Assembly: GCF_000803065.1 (NCBI RefSeq)
Contig: NZ_JSXI01000027.1
Coordinates: forward strand, 1-64,000
DNA length: 64,000 bases
DNA from: Sphingomonas sp. ERG5
Lineage (GTDB): Bacteria; Pseudomonadota; Alphaproteobacteria; Sphingomonadales; Sphingomonadaceae
Direction of reading: 5' to 3'
This document shows, in pieces, positions 11,138 through 19,858 of the stretch; position 1 is the first letter of the stretch; each line of letters begins with the position of its first letter. The position numbers and the translations under genes were made by a program. A model generated the notes under the pieces. That model was not told the origin of the DNA. It made no database searches and was given only the letters and a program-made list of their open reading frames with translations.

Positions 11138-11575
11138 TCAGTCTCGACGCATGACCAGTAAGGGATAGGGGCGACCCTCGCCATCGATCGGCTTGCGATC
11201 GATTGTGCGGAAGCCCCAATGTTCGTAGACCGCCCGCGCGGCGTGGTTCTGCTCATTGACCTCGACGGTCAGCGGGACGCCCTTCGGCATGGCGGCATCG
11301 ACCAGCGCGCGCCCGACGCCCTGGCCGTGGCAAGCCGGATCGACGAACAGGGCGTTAATCGCCGTGCCATCCTCCACATCGATAAACCCAAGCGCAACGT
11401 CATTATGGTCCACCGCCACGGTAAAGAACGCCGCCGGGAAATACGCGGTGCGGACCATGTCGGTGATGCCGGCGAGATCGTCGGGCGACAGGAAATCATG
11501 CGTGGCGTGAACCGCCGCTTGCCACACTTCGAACAGCCTGGGTCGGTCGGCATCGATAACGGATCTGATCTTCAT
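11138..11575 (-). CDS. GNAT-family N-acetyltransferase, YjaB-like
   Basis: 145 aa. The sequence follows E. coli YjaB closely in layout: 'HATHDFLSPDD' near residue 25, 'ALFVDPACHGQGVGRALVD' (acetyl-CoA P-loop of the QGVGR type), 'VEVNEQNHAARAVYEHWGF' and the C-terminal 'GRPYPLLVM'. I placed the start at ATG 11575 (MKIRSV...) because the upstream in-frame extension overlaps the metallopeptidase gene and has no homologous character. It follows that gene by 13 bp on the same strand. The physiological acceptor is unknown. Confidence 0.88.
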   Translation of the reverse strand: MKIRSVIDADRPRLFEVWQAAVHATHDFLSPDDLAGITDMVRTAYFPAAFFTVAVDHNDVALGFIDVEDGTAINALFVDPACHGQGVGRALVDAAMPKGVPLTVEVNEQNHAARAVYEHWGFRTIDRKPIDGEGRPYPLLVMRRD

Positions 11576-11588
11576 ACGCTTTGGTTCT

Positions 11589-12500
11589 TCATACGCCCGC
11601 GTTGAACGTATCGCACTGACGCGGGTCACCGCTGTCGATCCCGCGCTTGAGCCAGGCCTGGCGCTGCGCCGAACTGCCATGCGTGAAGCTGTCGGGCACG
11701 ACGCGGCCCTGCGACTCGCGTTGCAGCGTATCATCGCCGATCGCTTGGGCGGCGGTCAGCCCTTCCTCCAGGTCGCCCGGCTCCATGCGGTCGCGATTTT
11801 GTGCAGCCCATACCCCGGCATAGCAATCCGCTTGCAGCTCGAGCTTGACCGACAACGCATTGCCCTCGGTACGGCTGCTGCGCTGCATCGCCGATTGCAC
11901 CTTGTCGGAGGTGCCAAGCAGATTCTGGATATGATGGCCGAATTCATGCGCGATGACATAATCCTGCGCGAAATCCCCCTTCGCCCCAAAGCGGTCGGCC
12001 AGCTCGGCAAAGAAGCTGGTGTCGAGATAGATGCCCTGGTCGCTGGGGCAGTAGAAGGGCCCCATGGCCGATTGTGCCGCGCCGCAGCCCGACTGGCCCT
12101 GGCCGCCATAGAACACCAGCTTGGGTTGGCGGAAATTGCTCCCGAGCAGCTTTGCCCATGTCTTGTCGGCCGAACTAAAGGCGTTGCACGCGGCGCGCGC
12201 CGAAGCGTCGGTGGTGCAGGCGGACGCTGCGGTGCCATCGCTGACGCGTGGCTGCTGGCCGATCTGCGCCGTCGGGGCGGAACTCTGGGTCAGGCTGCCG
12301 AGATTGGAGATGCCGCCGCCGAAGAAGAACATCACCGCCAGCAGTACCGCGACGCCGGCACAGCCGAAACGGCTGAACACGAGCGGTAACAGGCCAAGCA
12401 GCAAACCGCCGCCGCCACCGCCGCCCAGGTTGAAGCCGCCGCCACCCTGGCCGCGCTGATCCTCGACATTGATGTTGGGATCGAAATCATCGAGCCGCAT
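11589..12500 (-). CDS. Neutral zinc metallopeptidase (YpfJ family), membrane anchored
   Basis: 303 aa. The N-terminus (1-35) is a glycine-rich cytoplasmic stretch, followed by one membrane helix (about 35-62) and an extracytoplasmic domain with the zinc motif HEFGH at residues 185-189 and 'QADCYAGVWA' downstream supplying the third ligand. This is the layout of the 'putative neutral zinc metallopeptidase' family. The start MRLDDFDPN at 12500 is typical; the longer frame overlaps the divergent patatin gene. It is probably cotranscribed with the acetyltransferase gene. Substrate unknown. Confidence 0.92.
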   Translation of the reverse strand: MRLDDFDPNINVEDQRGQGGGGFNLGGGGGGGLLLGLLPLVFSRFGCAGVAVLLAVMFFFGGGISNLGSLTQSSAPTAQIGQQPRVSDGTAASACTTDASARAACNAFSSADKTWAKLLGSNFRQPKLVFYGGQGQSGCGAAQSAMGPFYCPSDQGIYLDTSFFAELADRFGAKGDFAQDYVIAHEFGHHIQNLLGTSDKVQSAMQRSSRTEGNALSVKLELQADCYAGVWAAQNRDRMEPGDLEEGLTAAQAIGDDTLQRESQGRVVPDSFTHGSSAQRQAWLKRGIDSGDPRQCDTFNAGV

Positions 12501-12576
12501 GGCGAATGTCCCGTTCGTTGCCGTTGCGCCATGAATGCGCAGGGAATGGGCTGGTTGCAAGACATGACCCGATTCC

Positions 12577-13788
12577 TTGCATGACGTCGAATTCATCAAA
12601 CTGTCGTTGAACCGGGCGCGTCGGCGGCCCATGTGCCACGCCATGGCCGATACAGAACCCGCTTCGAAGCCGCGCCGCAGGGCAAAGGCATTGCCGCTGC
12701 CCGAGTGCGTGGCGCTGGTGTTGCAAGGTGGTGGCGCTCTGGGCAGCTACCAGGCCGGCGTGATCGAGGGGCTGGCGAGCAGCGGGATCGAGATCGACTG
12801 GGTCGCCGGCATCTCGATCGGTGCGGTCAATGCGGCGATCGTCGCGGGCAATCCGCCCGAGCGGCGCGTCGAGCGGCTGACCGCATTCTGGGACACCGTC
12901 ACCGGATCGCTGCCCAGTTTTCCGATCTTTCCCAATGATCATGTGCGCGAATTCGTTCATGAATGGTCGGCGGGCTTTGTCGCGATGACGGGCGTGCCGG
13001 GCTTTTTCAGCCCGCGCATGATCCCGCCCGCCTTTGCCACGCCGGGCACACCCGAGGCGCTGAGCTTCTACGATTCCGCGCCACTGAAGGACACGCTCAA
13101 CGAACTGATCGACTGGGACTTGCTCAATCACGGTCCGGTGCGGCTTTCGGTTGGGGCGGTGGATGTCGAGAGCGGCAATTTCCAATATTTCGACACGACG
13201 GAACGCACCATCGATGCGCGCCACATCATGGCGTCGGGCGCGCTGCCGCCTGGCCTGCCGGCGGTCGAGATTGACGGGCGGCTGTGGTGGGACGGTGGCT
13301 TGGTGTCGAACACGCCGCTGTCGCACGTGCTCGACAATCAGTTCGACGAGACATTGGTGTTTCAGATCGACCTGTTCTCTGCCACCACCGAGAAGATGAA
13401 GACGATCATGGACGTCATGGCGCGCGAAAAGGAAATCCGCTTTTCGAGCCGCACGCGTGAGGTTTCGAGTCAGCTGATGCGCTTGCGGCAGGATCGCGAG
13501 GCAATCCGCAAGGTGCTGGCGAAGCTGCCCGAAGGGATGCACAATGATCCCGACGTCGTCGCGCTGACCGCGCGTGCGGCGGAGGACCCCGTCAACCTCG
13601 TCCATCTGATCTACCGCGCCAATGCGTGGGAAGGCGGCAGCCGCGATTTCGAATTTTCGGCGCGAACCATGCGCGAGCATTGGGAGGCCGGGCAGTTGGC
13701 GGTCGCGGAGACCATGGCCAATTCTCAGCTGGTCGCGGCCAATATCCTGACCGGCAAGAGCGCCGCGTTCGACCTCACCACACGTTAG
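12577..13788 (+). CDS. Patatin-like phospholipase with DUF3734 C-terminus
   Basis: About 380-403 aa. The patatin domain has the oxyanion loop 'LQGGGALGSYQAGV', the nucleophile elbow 'GISIGAV' (G-x-S-x-G) and the catalytic Asp in 'WWDGGLVSNTPL'. The last ~110 residues match the DUF3734 region found with this patatin class. The start is uncertain: ATGs at 12577, 12631 and 12643 all lack a clear ribosome site, and the last (MADTEP) gives the most usual N-terminus. It is followed 50 bp later by 3-hydroxybutyrate dehydrogenase, which hints at a link to PHB or lipid turnover. Confidence 0.9.
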   Translation: MHDVEFIKLSLNRARRRPMCHAMADTEPASKPRRRAKALPLPECVALVLQGGGALGSYQAGVIEGLASSGIEIDWVAGISIGAVNAAIVAGNPPERRVERLTAFWDTVTGSLPSFPIFPNDHVREFVHEWSAGFVAMTGVPGFFSPRMIPPAFATPGTPEALSFYDSAPLKDTLNELIDWDLLNHGPVRLSVGAVDVESGNFQYFDTTERTIDARHIMASGALPPGLPAVEIDGRLWWDGGLVSNTPLSHVLDNQFDETLVFQIDLFSATTEKMKTIMDVMAREKEIRFSSRTREVSSQLMRLRQDREAIRKVLAKLPEGMHNDPDVVALTARAAEDPVNLVHLIYRANAWEGGSRDFEFSARTMREHWEAGQLAVAETMANSQLVAANILTGKSAAFDLTTR

Positions 13789-13839
13789 AGTCCAACCCCC
13801 GCATTTTAATCCAGCACTTCCAACCAAAGGAGTTTGTCG

Positions 13840-14625
13840 ATGTTCCTCAAGGGTAAGAGCGCGATCATCACCGGATCCACATCGGGCATCGGCCTGGCCT
13901 ATGCCAAGGCGTTCGCTGCCGAGGGGGCAAGCGTCGTGATCAATGGTTTTGGCGATGCCGCTCAAATCGAAACGGAACGCGCCGCACTTGAGGCGACGAG
14001 TGGCGCCAAGGCGCTCTACGACGCCGCCGACATGACCAAGCCCGATCAGATCGCGGCGATGGTTGCGCGCTGCCATGCCGAGCTTGGCGGGCCGGACATC
14101 ATCGTCAATAATGCTGGCATTCAGCATGTCGCGCCGATCGAGGATTTTCCGGCCGACAAGTTCGAGGCGATCATTAAGATCAACCTGACCTCGGCCTGGT
14201 ACCTCATCCAGGCGGCGGTGCCGTTGATGAAGGCGGCGAAGTGGGGCCGGATCATCTCGACCGCATCGGCGCATTCGCTCGTCGCGAGTCCCAACAAGAG
14301 CGCTTACGTCATGGCCAAGCATGGCATTGCCGGCCTGACCAAGACGATCGCGCTGGAAACCGCGACGCATGGCATCACGGTCAATTGCATTTCGCCCGGC
14401 TATGTCTGGACGCCGCTGGTCGAAGGTCAGATTCCTGACACGATGAAGTCGCGCGGACTGACGCGCGAGCAAGTGATCAACGATGTCCTGCTTGATGCGC
14501 AGCCGACCAAGGAATTCGTCACACCGGAACAGGTCGCGTCGCTGGCGCTCTATCTGTGCGGTGACGCGGCCAAGTCGATCACTGGTGCGAACCTGTCGAT
14601 CGATGGCGGCTGGACCGCCGCCTGA
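13840..14625 (+). CDS. bdhA: 3-hydroxybutyrate dehydrogenase (SDR family)
   Basis: 261 aa short-chain dehydrogenase converting D-3-hydroxybutyrate and NAD+ to acetoacetate. Visible elements are the nucleotide motif 'TGSTSGIG', 'NNAGIQHV', the catalytic Ser in 'ISTASAHSLVAS', YxxxK as 'YVMAK', and 'CISPGYVWTPLVEGQIPD', which is characteristic of 3-hydroxybutyrate dehydrogenases. ATG 13840 is preferred over the TTG at 13834 because AAAGGAG at 13826-13832 has good spacing to it. With the patatin and the phasin-like gene it suggests a PHB-metabolising organism. Confidence 0.94.
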   Translation: MFLKGKSAIITGSTSGIGLAYAKAFAAEGASVVINGFGDAAQIETERAALEATSGAKALYDAADMTKPDQIAAMVARCHAELGGPDIIVNNAGIQHVAPIEDFPADKFEAIIKINLTSAWYLIQAAVPLMKAAKWGRIISTASAHSLVASPNKSAYVMAKHGIAGLTKTIALETATHGITVNCISPGYVWTPLVEGQIPDTMKSRGLTREQVINDVLLDAQPTKEFVTPEQVASLALYLCGDAAKSITGANLSIDGGWTAA

Positions 14626-14723
14626 TCGGCCATCCTGCCCGTCCGGTGGCTGAAACGGCTTGGCAACCATGGCGAGACGTGGTTCGTTGACTGATACTTG
14701 GTCAATAAACTGGTCGCGCATTG

Positions 14724-15353
14724 ATGATGAAATCCTGGTTTGCCCTGGCCGCTTGTGCGGCGCTGACGGCGTGCGGCGGCAAGGGCGATCGTCCTGCCGT
14801 CGGTGCCGTGCCTGCCGCGATGGACTGGCGGCAGGTGGCGACCAAGGGCGACCGTCAACGCCTGCGGAATTGGCGCGGCGCCTGGATAACGGCGCTGGCC
14901 AAGGCGCAGGCGTCGGGCAATGGTCCGGCGATCGCGGCGCAGGGCGTATTGTTCGAACCGGACCGGGCGCTCGTCAATGCTGTGCCGCCGCCGGGAGATT
15001 ATCGCTGCCGGATATTCAAACTTGGCGCGAATGGTACGGCGATGCACGATTTCACCGCTTATCCCTGGTTCGGATGCCGCGTTGGTATCGAGGGTGGCGT
15101 GTCGAGCTTTTACAAGGCCGATGGATCGCAACGGCCGGTTGGGCTGGCCTTTCCCGATGGCGACATGCGCGGCGTGTTCCTCGGCACCATGATGCTGGGC
15201 GATGAAACCACGGCGCTCGAATATGGGCGCGACGCCGAACGCGACATGGCAGGGGTCATCGATCGTGTCGACGATAAGCGATGGCGCGTCGCGCTGCCTT
15301 ACCCGAAGTTTGAATCCATTCTCGATGTGGTCGAGATCGTGCCGGCTACCTAA
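14724..15353 (+). CDS. DUF4893-type lipoprotein, function unknown
   Basis: About 209 aa. The signal peptide ends in a lipobox 'LTAC' at about residue 17. The mature part has the DUF4893 look: 'DWRQVATKGDRQRLRNWRGAW', 'YRCRIFKLG', 'YPWFGCRV', and a C-terminal 'PYPKFESILDVVEIVP'. Family members are sphingomonad envelope proteins without known function. Tandem ATGs at 14724 and 14727 leave the start open by one codon. It is monocistronic, ending before a palindromic repeat. Confidence 0.8.
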   Translation: MMKSWFALAACAALTACGGKGDRPAVGAVPAAMDWRQVATKGDRQRLRNWRGAWITALAKAQASGNGPAIAAQGVLFEPDRALVNAVPPPGDYRCRIFKLGANGTAMHDFTAYPWFGCRVGIEGGVSSFYKADGSQRPVGLAFPDGDMRGVFLGTMMLGDETTALEYGRDAERDMAGVIDRVDDKRWRVALPYPKFESILDVVEIVPAT

Positions 15354-15355
15354 AG

Positions 15356-15438
15356 CGGTTTCGAGCGAAGTCGATAAACAGCCATAGACAGCCATAGGAT
15401 GTCGCGCGCAGTTTATCGACTTCGCTGGCAACGAACCG
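15356..15438. repeat. Intergenic palindromic repeat, class A (copy 1)
   Basis: Arms AGCGAAGTCGATAAAC (15364-15379) and GTTTATCGACTTCGCT (15411-15426) pair perfectly over 16 bp, with GGTTTCG and CAACGAACC outside. The 31-nt loop contains a 10-bp tandem duplication (CAGCCATAGA, CAGCCATAGG). It lies between two convergent genes. Related copies occur at 29484-29560 and 40774-40850. Confidence 0.85.
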
Positions 15439-15471
15439 AAGGAGGGTGTTCAGCCCAGCGCCGCCCCGGGT

Positions 15472-16425
15472 TCAGGGCGTTTTTGCTTCGACGCTGATCG
15501 GTGGTGCGTCTTCGGCCTTTTCCGGACGGATATAGATTGACGACAGCATTGGTTCGGCCGCCTTCAGTTCGGCTTCGATGCGCTCGATCAGTGTCTCGGC
15601 GTCGCCCATCGATAATGTGTCGCGGAAGTCCGCGCTGATCGCGACGAAGATTCTGTCTGGCGCGGTGTGGATGGTGCGGACATGGTTGACCGTGGTGATG
15701 TCTGGATAGCGATCGACGATCGCGCGGACCTTTGCGACGACCGCGGCATCGGCGCCTTCGCCGATCAACAACCCCTTGGCTTCGCGCGCGAGGAAGATCG
15801 CCACCAGCGCAAGCACCACGCCGATCGCGATCGAGGCGATCCCGTCAAGGCGCGCGTCATCGAAGAAATGGCTCGCCCAGATGCCGATCGCGGCGATGAT
15901 CAGCCCGGCGAGTGCCGCGCTGTCTTCGAACAAAATGATGAAGCCCGCCGGGTCTTTCGAATCCCGGATCGATTGCCACCAGCCGACCGCGCCGCGCGTC
16001 GCGTTGAATTCGCGCATCGCGATGAACCATGATGTCCCCTCCATGGCGAAGGCGACGCCAAGCACGATATAGTTGAGCAGCGGGCTGCTCAGCTCTTCCG
16101 GATGGATGAAATGCTCATAGCCTTCATAGACCGAAATGCCCGCACCGGCCGCGAAGATCAGGATCGCGACGACGAATGACCAGAAATAGAGCTCGCGGCC
16201 ATGCCCGAACGGATACGCCTCATCGGGTGGCTGCTTGCCGCGTTTCTGACCATAGAGAAGCAATATCTGGTTGAGGCTGTCGATGACCGAATGGAACCCC
16301 TCGGTCAGCATCGATGACGATCCGGAAATCCCCGCGGCGATGAACTTGGCCACCGCGATGCCCAGGTTCGCGGCAAGCGCGGCCAGGATGACCAGATTGG
16401 ATCCGCCCTGTTTGGATGCCGACAT
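15472..16425 (-). CDS. Cation diffusion facilitator (CDF) family metal exporter
   Basis: 317 aa. Six predicted membrane helices lie within residues 8-215, then a cytoplasmic ferredoxin-like dimerisation domain (about 220-305, 'VRTIHTAPDRIFVAISADF'). Candidate metal residues are in 'EGFHSVIDSLNQ' (helix II) and 'FFDDARLDGIASI' (helix V). Here the helix-II motif is HSVID rather than the HxxxD of the ZitB branch, so it fits the less characterised CDF branch with a variable substrate. Expected role: efflux of Zn, Fe or Mn. Confidence 0.92.
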   Translation of the reverse strand: MSASKQGGSNLVILAALAANLGIAVAKFIAAGISGSSSMLTEGFHSVIDSLNQILLLYGQKRGKQPPDEAYPFGHGRELYFWSFVVAILIFAAGAGISVYEGYEHFIHPEELSSPLLNYIVLGVAFAMEGTSWFIAMREFNATRGAVGWWQSIRDSKDPAGFIILFEDSAALAGLIIAAIGIWASHFFDDARLDGIASIAIGVVLALVAIFLAREAKGLLIGEGADAAVVAKVRAIVDRYPDITTVNHVRTIHTAPDRIFVAISADFRDTLSMGDAETLIERIEAELKAAEPMLSSIYIRPEKAEDAPPISVEAKTP

Positions 16426-16484
16426 CGCTGTTCGCCCTGCTTTTGCGCAGCCTTATGCGCGCGGGGCAGCGAGGGCCAACGGAA

Positions 16485-16514
16485 ATGCCCGCCGCGATTG
16501 CGCGCGGCGGGCAT
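16485..16514. terminator. Strong GC-rich hairpin, possible terminator or leader structure
   Basis: ATGCCCGCCGCG (16485-16496) pairs perfectly with CGCGGCGGGCAT (16503-16514) around a 6-nt loop and is followed by CCTTTCC. No plus-strand gene precedes it. On the minus strand it lies 60 bp before the CDF start codon, so it would be part of that gene's leader if transcription begins upstream. Confidence 0.45.
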
Positions 16515-16561
16515 CCTTTCCTCCCCAGGAAACTCTCAAGGCCTTGGCAGGGCAGTGACGG

Positions 16562-16701
16562 TCTTTACAATCCCGCCTGTCCGCCATTGCGAAGTCGAGG
16601 CCGAATTCGCCTAATTCCGGGGGCTGTGCCAGCCCTATGAGGGGTGCTGGTTGGTCATGTTGTCATGATGGATCGACATCATTGTTGTCCGATTGTAAAG
16701 A
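16562..16701. promoter_or_regulatory. Inverted pair of TCTTTACAATC motifs (candidate regulator sites)
   Basis: TCTTTACAATC at 16562-16572 and its exact reverse complement at 16691-16701. The second is 52 bp before the regulator's ATG. The same core TCTTTACAA recurs at 19733-19741 before aceA. This suggests the RamB-like protein binds here and controls itself and aceA. The functional reading is inference. Confidence 0.5.
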
Positions 16702-16752
16702 TATGACATCCCAGCGTCGTAGTGCTGCGATTGCGCGGGGTGAAGGGGTGTC

Positions 16753-18144
16753 ATGGCCGATCGCAAACTCTTTGCCGGGCACGCCGTGCGCCGGTTACGG
16801 CGTCAGGCGGGGCTGACTCAGGCGGCGATGTCGGAAGCGCTGGTGATTTCGCCCAGCTATCTCAATCTGGTCGAGAAGAACCAGCGACCCTTGTCGGCGT
16901 CGCTGCTGGTCAAGCTGGCGGAAGCGTTCGACTTCGATCCGCGCGCGCTTGCCGCCGGTGAGCCGGGCGGTGGGGAAGCGGCGATCCGCCGCAGGCTGGC
17001 GGATCCGATCTTCGCCGATCTGGAAATCGACCGTAACGAAATCGAGGAATGGCTCGCCGGAGCGCCGGGCGGTGCGGAAGCATTTGCGCGTGCTTATGAT
17101 CGGATCGGCGCGGGCGGCGGGGATGCGCCGGGGGCGCTGACCACGGACCCGATCGGTGAAGTGCGGCGCGAAATCGAGCGCTGGCGCGGGCATTTTGCCG
17201 ACCTCGATACGATGGCTGAAACGCTGGCCGACGAATTACGGCTCGGTGCGGGCGATCTCTATGGTGCGATCTCGGACCGGCTGCGCGTCAAGCATCAGTT
17301 GACCATTCGCGTGCTGCCGATCGACGTGATGCCCGATCTGCTGCGCCGTACCGACCTGCATGCCCGCCAGCTGCAATTGAGCGAGACGCTCGATCCCGCA
17401 TCGCGCACTTTCGCTGCCGCCTATCAACTGGCGCAGATCGAGGCGCGCGCCGAGATCGAGGCGCTGGCCAAGGGGGCGGGCTTTGCCGAACGCCAGGCGG
17501 AGCGGCTCTATCGGCGTCATCTCGCCAGTTATTTCGCAGCCGCCGTGATGATGCCCTATGCGCGCTTTCTCCGTGCGTGCGAGGCGACCGGCTATGACCT
17601 CGAATTGCTCCAGCGCCGTTTCGGGGCCGGATTCGAACAGGTCGCGCATCGGCTAACCACCTTGCAGCGTGTCGGTGCGCGTGGGTTGCCTTTCTTCATG
17701 GTGCGCATCGACCGGGCCGGGCAGGCGTCGAAGCGTTTTTCCGGCGCCAGCGGCGCGGCGCTGGCCGAGGCCGAGGGGCGGTGCCCCTTGTGGAGGCTGC
17801 ATCACGCCTTTGATCGCCCCGGCAGTCTCGCTGTCCAGCTGGTCGAGCTGGAGGACGGCTCGCGCTGGCTGACCATGGCGCGATCGGTGTCGCCGCAGGG
17901 ACGGCAATATGGCGCGGTGCCGGCCGAGTTCGCCGTCGGGCTTGGCGTTGCGGCGGAACAGGCCGGCTCGCTCGCCGTGGCGCGTGGCATCGACCTGAAG
18001 CGGGAAGGGACGCCGATCGGTCTGGGATGCCGGGCGTGCATGCGTGGCGGTTGCCCGCAACGCTCGGCGCCACCGGCCGGCCGGGCGCTGGTGATGAATG
18101 ACCGCGAGCGCGGCGTCAGCGCATTGACCTTTGGGGGCGACTGA
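16753..18144 (+). CDS. XRE-family short-chain fatty acyl regulator (RamB/ScfR-like, DUF2083)
   Basis: 463 aa. An N-terminal Cro/C1 helix-turn-helix (about residues 8-62, 'LRRQAGLTQAAMSEALVISPSYLNLVEKNQRPLS') is followed by an IrrE-like/DUF955 region and a C-terminal DUF2083 domain. The end carries conserved cysteines 'LGCRACMRGGCPQR'. RamB of Corynebacterium, of this family, controls isocitrate lyase and acetate genes. Here aceA lies two genes downstream, which supports a role in glyoxylate or propionate metabolism. The ligand, probably an acyl-CoA, is not known. Confidence 0.88.
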   Translation: MADRKLFAGHAVRRLRRQAGLTQAAMSEALVISPSYLNLVEKNQRPLSASLLVKLAEAFDFDPRALAAGEPGGGEAAIRRRLADPIFADLEIDRNEIEEWLAGAPGGAEAFARAYDRIGAGGGDAPGALTTDPIGEVRREIERWRGHFADLDTMAETLADELRLGAGDLYGAISDRLRVKHQLTIRVLPIDVMPDLLRRTDLHARQLQLSETLDPASRTFAAAYQLAQIEARAEIEALAKGAGFAERQAERLYRRHLASYFAAAVMMPYARFLRACEATGYDLELLQRRFGAGFEQVAHRLTTLQRVGARGLPFFMVRIDRAGQASKRFSGASGAALAEAEGRCPLWRLHHAFDRPGSLAVQLVELEDGSRWLTMARSVSPQGRQYGAVPAEFAVGLGVAAEQAGSLAVARGIDLKREGTPIGLGCRACMRGGCPQRSAPPAGRALVMNDRERGVSALTFGGD

Positions 18145-18254
18145 TCGGGCCGTGACTTCGGGGCGCTCGGCGGCACATGCGATGCGGATGTAATTGCCTG
18201 CTGACACGGCGATGGTTTCTGCGACAATCAGGCGAAGTCAGGGGGACAGACTCG

Positions 18255-19721
18255 ATGCACCATCGTCCGATCGCTACGCTATTGGCGCTCTCCGCAATGC
18301 TGTCCGCTTGCGGCGGCGGCGGGTCGTCTGGATCGGTCGGTGGCTCGACGCCGACCCCAACGCCGTCTTCAACCCCGACGCCAACCGCGGCGGGCTGTTC
18401 GTTGCGCGAACGGCAGGATTGGGCCGCGGCGCAGTTGCGCGAATGGTATCTCTTCCCGGAGACATTGCCGACCAGCTTGAATCCGGCGTCCTATGCTTCG
18501 GTCGATACCTATATCGATGCGCTGACGGCCACCGCGCGCAGCCAGCGGCGCGATCGTTACTTCACTTATCTGACCTCGATCGCCGAGGAGGATGCCTATT
18601 ATCAGTCGGGCTCGAGCGCGGGGTATGGCTTCCGCCTGGGGCTCGATGCGTCGCGGCGCCTGTTCATCACCGAGGCGTTCGAGAACTCGCCGGCACAGGC
18701 CGCCAATGTCGGGCGCGGCGCGGAGATCGTCGCGATCGGCACCACCACCAGCAATTTGCGGACGGTGAGCGCCATTGTTGCCGCTGAAGGGACGGCGGGC
18801 CTGATCGACGCGCTCGGCCCCGATACCGTGGGTACGTCGCGCGTGCTGCAATTGGGCGGGGCGGGTGGCAATCGCATCGTGACCATCGCCAAGGCCGATT
18901 TCGACTTGCAGCCGGTGTCATCGATCTATGGCGCGAAGGTCATCAATGATGGCGGGCGCAAGGTCGGCTATGTCAATCTGCGTACTTTCATCTCGACCGC
19001 CGACCCGCAGCTGCGTGCGGCATTCGCTCAATTCCGCGCCCAGGGCGTCACCGACATCATCGTCGATGTGCGCTACAATGGCGGCGGCCTGGTTTCGATC
19101 GCCGAACTGTTCGGTGACCTGCTGGGGCGCAATCGTTCGACCTCGGATGTGCTCAGCTACACCAGTTTCCGATCCGAGAAATCCTCGAACAACCGAACCC
19201 GCAACTATACCTCGCAAGCGGAATCGGTGGGAGTGACCCGGATCGCGTTCATCGGCACGGGCGGCACCGCCTCGGCCAGCGAACTGGTGATCAATTCCAC
19301 CATCCCGTATCTGCATGCCAATGCCGGGCTGATCGGCACCAACACCTATGGCAAGCCGGTCGGGCAAATCGCCATCGATCGCGTGACATGCGATGACCGG
19401 CTGCGCGTGATCGCCTTCGCGACACAGAATGCCGCGCGCCAGGGCGATTATTTCAACGGTCTCGCGGGTACGGTGGAGGCAAGCTGCCAGGCGCCGGACG
19501 ATATCGGCCACCAGCTTGGCGACCCGCTGGAAGCATCGACCCGGCAAGCGCTGGATTTCCTCGCCGGACGTTCCTGCACCCCGATCTCCCCGGCGGCCGT
19601 GTCGGCATCAGGGCAGCGGACACAGGCGCAGGCACAGCGGCAGGCGTGGGAAAGCGAGCGGGAATTGTTGAGCCCGACGCGCCCCTCGACCGCGCAACGC
19701 GAAGTGCCAGGGCTGTTCTAG
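18255..19721 (+). CDS. S41-family peptidase, lipoprotein
   Basis: 488 aa. The signal peptide ends in the lipobox 'MLSAC' and is followed by a Gly/Ser and Thr/Pro-rich linker. The rest is a PDZ-like region ('YGFRLGLDASRRLFITEAFENSPAQAANV') and the S41 tail-specific protease domain with 'VRYNGGGLV', the nucleophile Ser in 'GGTASASELVIN' and the Lys in 'YGKPVGQ'. ATG 18255 was chosen over the longer frame since it starts a proper lipoprotein signal and follows a GGGGGA stretch. It probably degrades periplasmic proteins. It lies between the RamB-like regulator and aceA. Confidence 0.92.
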   Translation: MHHRPIATLLALSAMLSACGGGGSSGSVGGSTPTPTPSSTPTPTAAGCSLRERQDWAAAQLREWYLFPETLPTSLNPASYASVDTYIDALTATARSQRRDRYFTYLTSIAEEDAYYQSGSSAGYGFRLGLDASRRLFITEAFENSPAQAANVGRGAEIVAIGTTTSNLRTVSAIVAAEGTAGLIDALGPDTVGTSRVLQLGGAGGNRIVTIAKADFDLQPVSSIYGAKVINDGGRKVGYVNLRTFISTADPQLRAAFAQFRAQGVTDIIVDVRYNGGGLVSIAELFGDLLGRNRSTSDVLSYTSFRSEKSSNNRTRNYTSQAESVGVTRIAFIGTGGTASASELVINSTIPYLHANAGLIGTNTYGKPVGQIAIDRVTCDDRLRVIAFATQNAARQGDYFNGLAGTVEASCQAPDDIGHQLGDPLEASTRQALDFLAGRSCTPISPAAVSASGQRTQAQAQRQAWESERELLSPTRPSTAQREVPGLF

Positions 19722-19723
19722 CG

Positions 19724-19749
19724 CTGTAATTTTCTTTACAAAATTACAG
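19724..19749. promoter_or_regulatory. AT-rich inverted repeat before aceA
   Basis: CTGTAATTTT (19724-19733) and AAAATTACAG (19740-19749) are perfect 10-bp arms around CTTTAC. The site contains TCTTTACAA (19733-19741), the core also present twice before the RamB-like gene. A related TGTAAATTTG lies at 19811-19820. It is 110 bp upstream of aceA. It could instead act as a weak terminator of the peptidase gene, although no T-run follows. Confidence 0.5.
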
Positions 19750-19858
19750 AAATGTTCGGTCGGATTTGACAGGTAAACTTTTTCCGATGGCGAATTACCG
19801 TTCGATCGGCTGTAAATTTGTCTATCTCCATGTCATTCAATGACACGGGATATGATCG

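Larger units (their letters stand above)
16426..16752. other. Gene-free interval between the CDF gene and the RamB-like regulator
   Basis: No convincing coding sequence. It holds a strong hairpin (16485-16514) and the pair of inverted 11-bp motifs TCTTTACAATC (16562-16572) and GATTGTAAAGA (16691-16701). The divergent arrangement means it must contain promoters for both genes. Confidence 0.7.

Noticed and set aside
10776-11219. 147-aa minus-strand ORF over the tRNA
   Set aside because: Its C-terminus is a translation of the tRNA-Ala gene; the 'ORF' is a by-product of tRNA sequence and GC-rich flank.
12487-14721. 744-aa minus-strand ORF opposite the patatin and bdhA genes
   Set aside because: It spans two well-supported genes and their gap on the other strand and shows no recognisable protein features.
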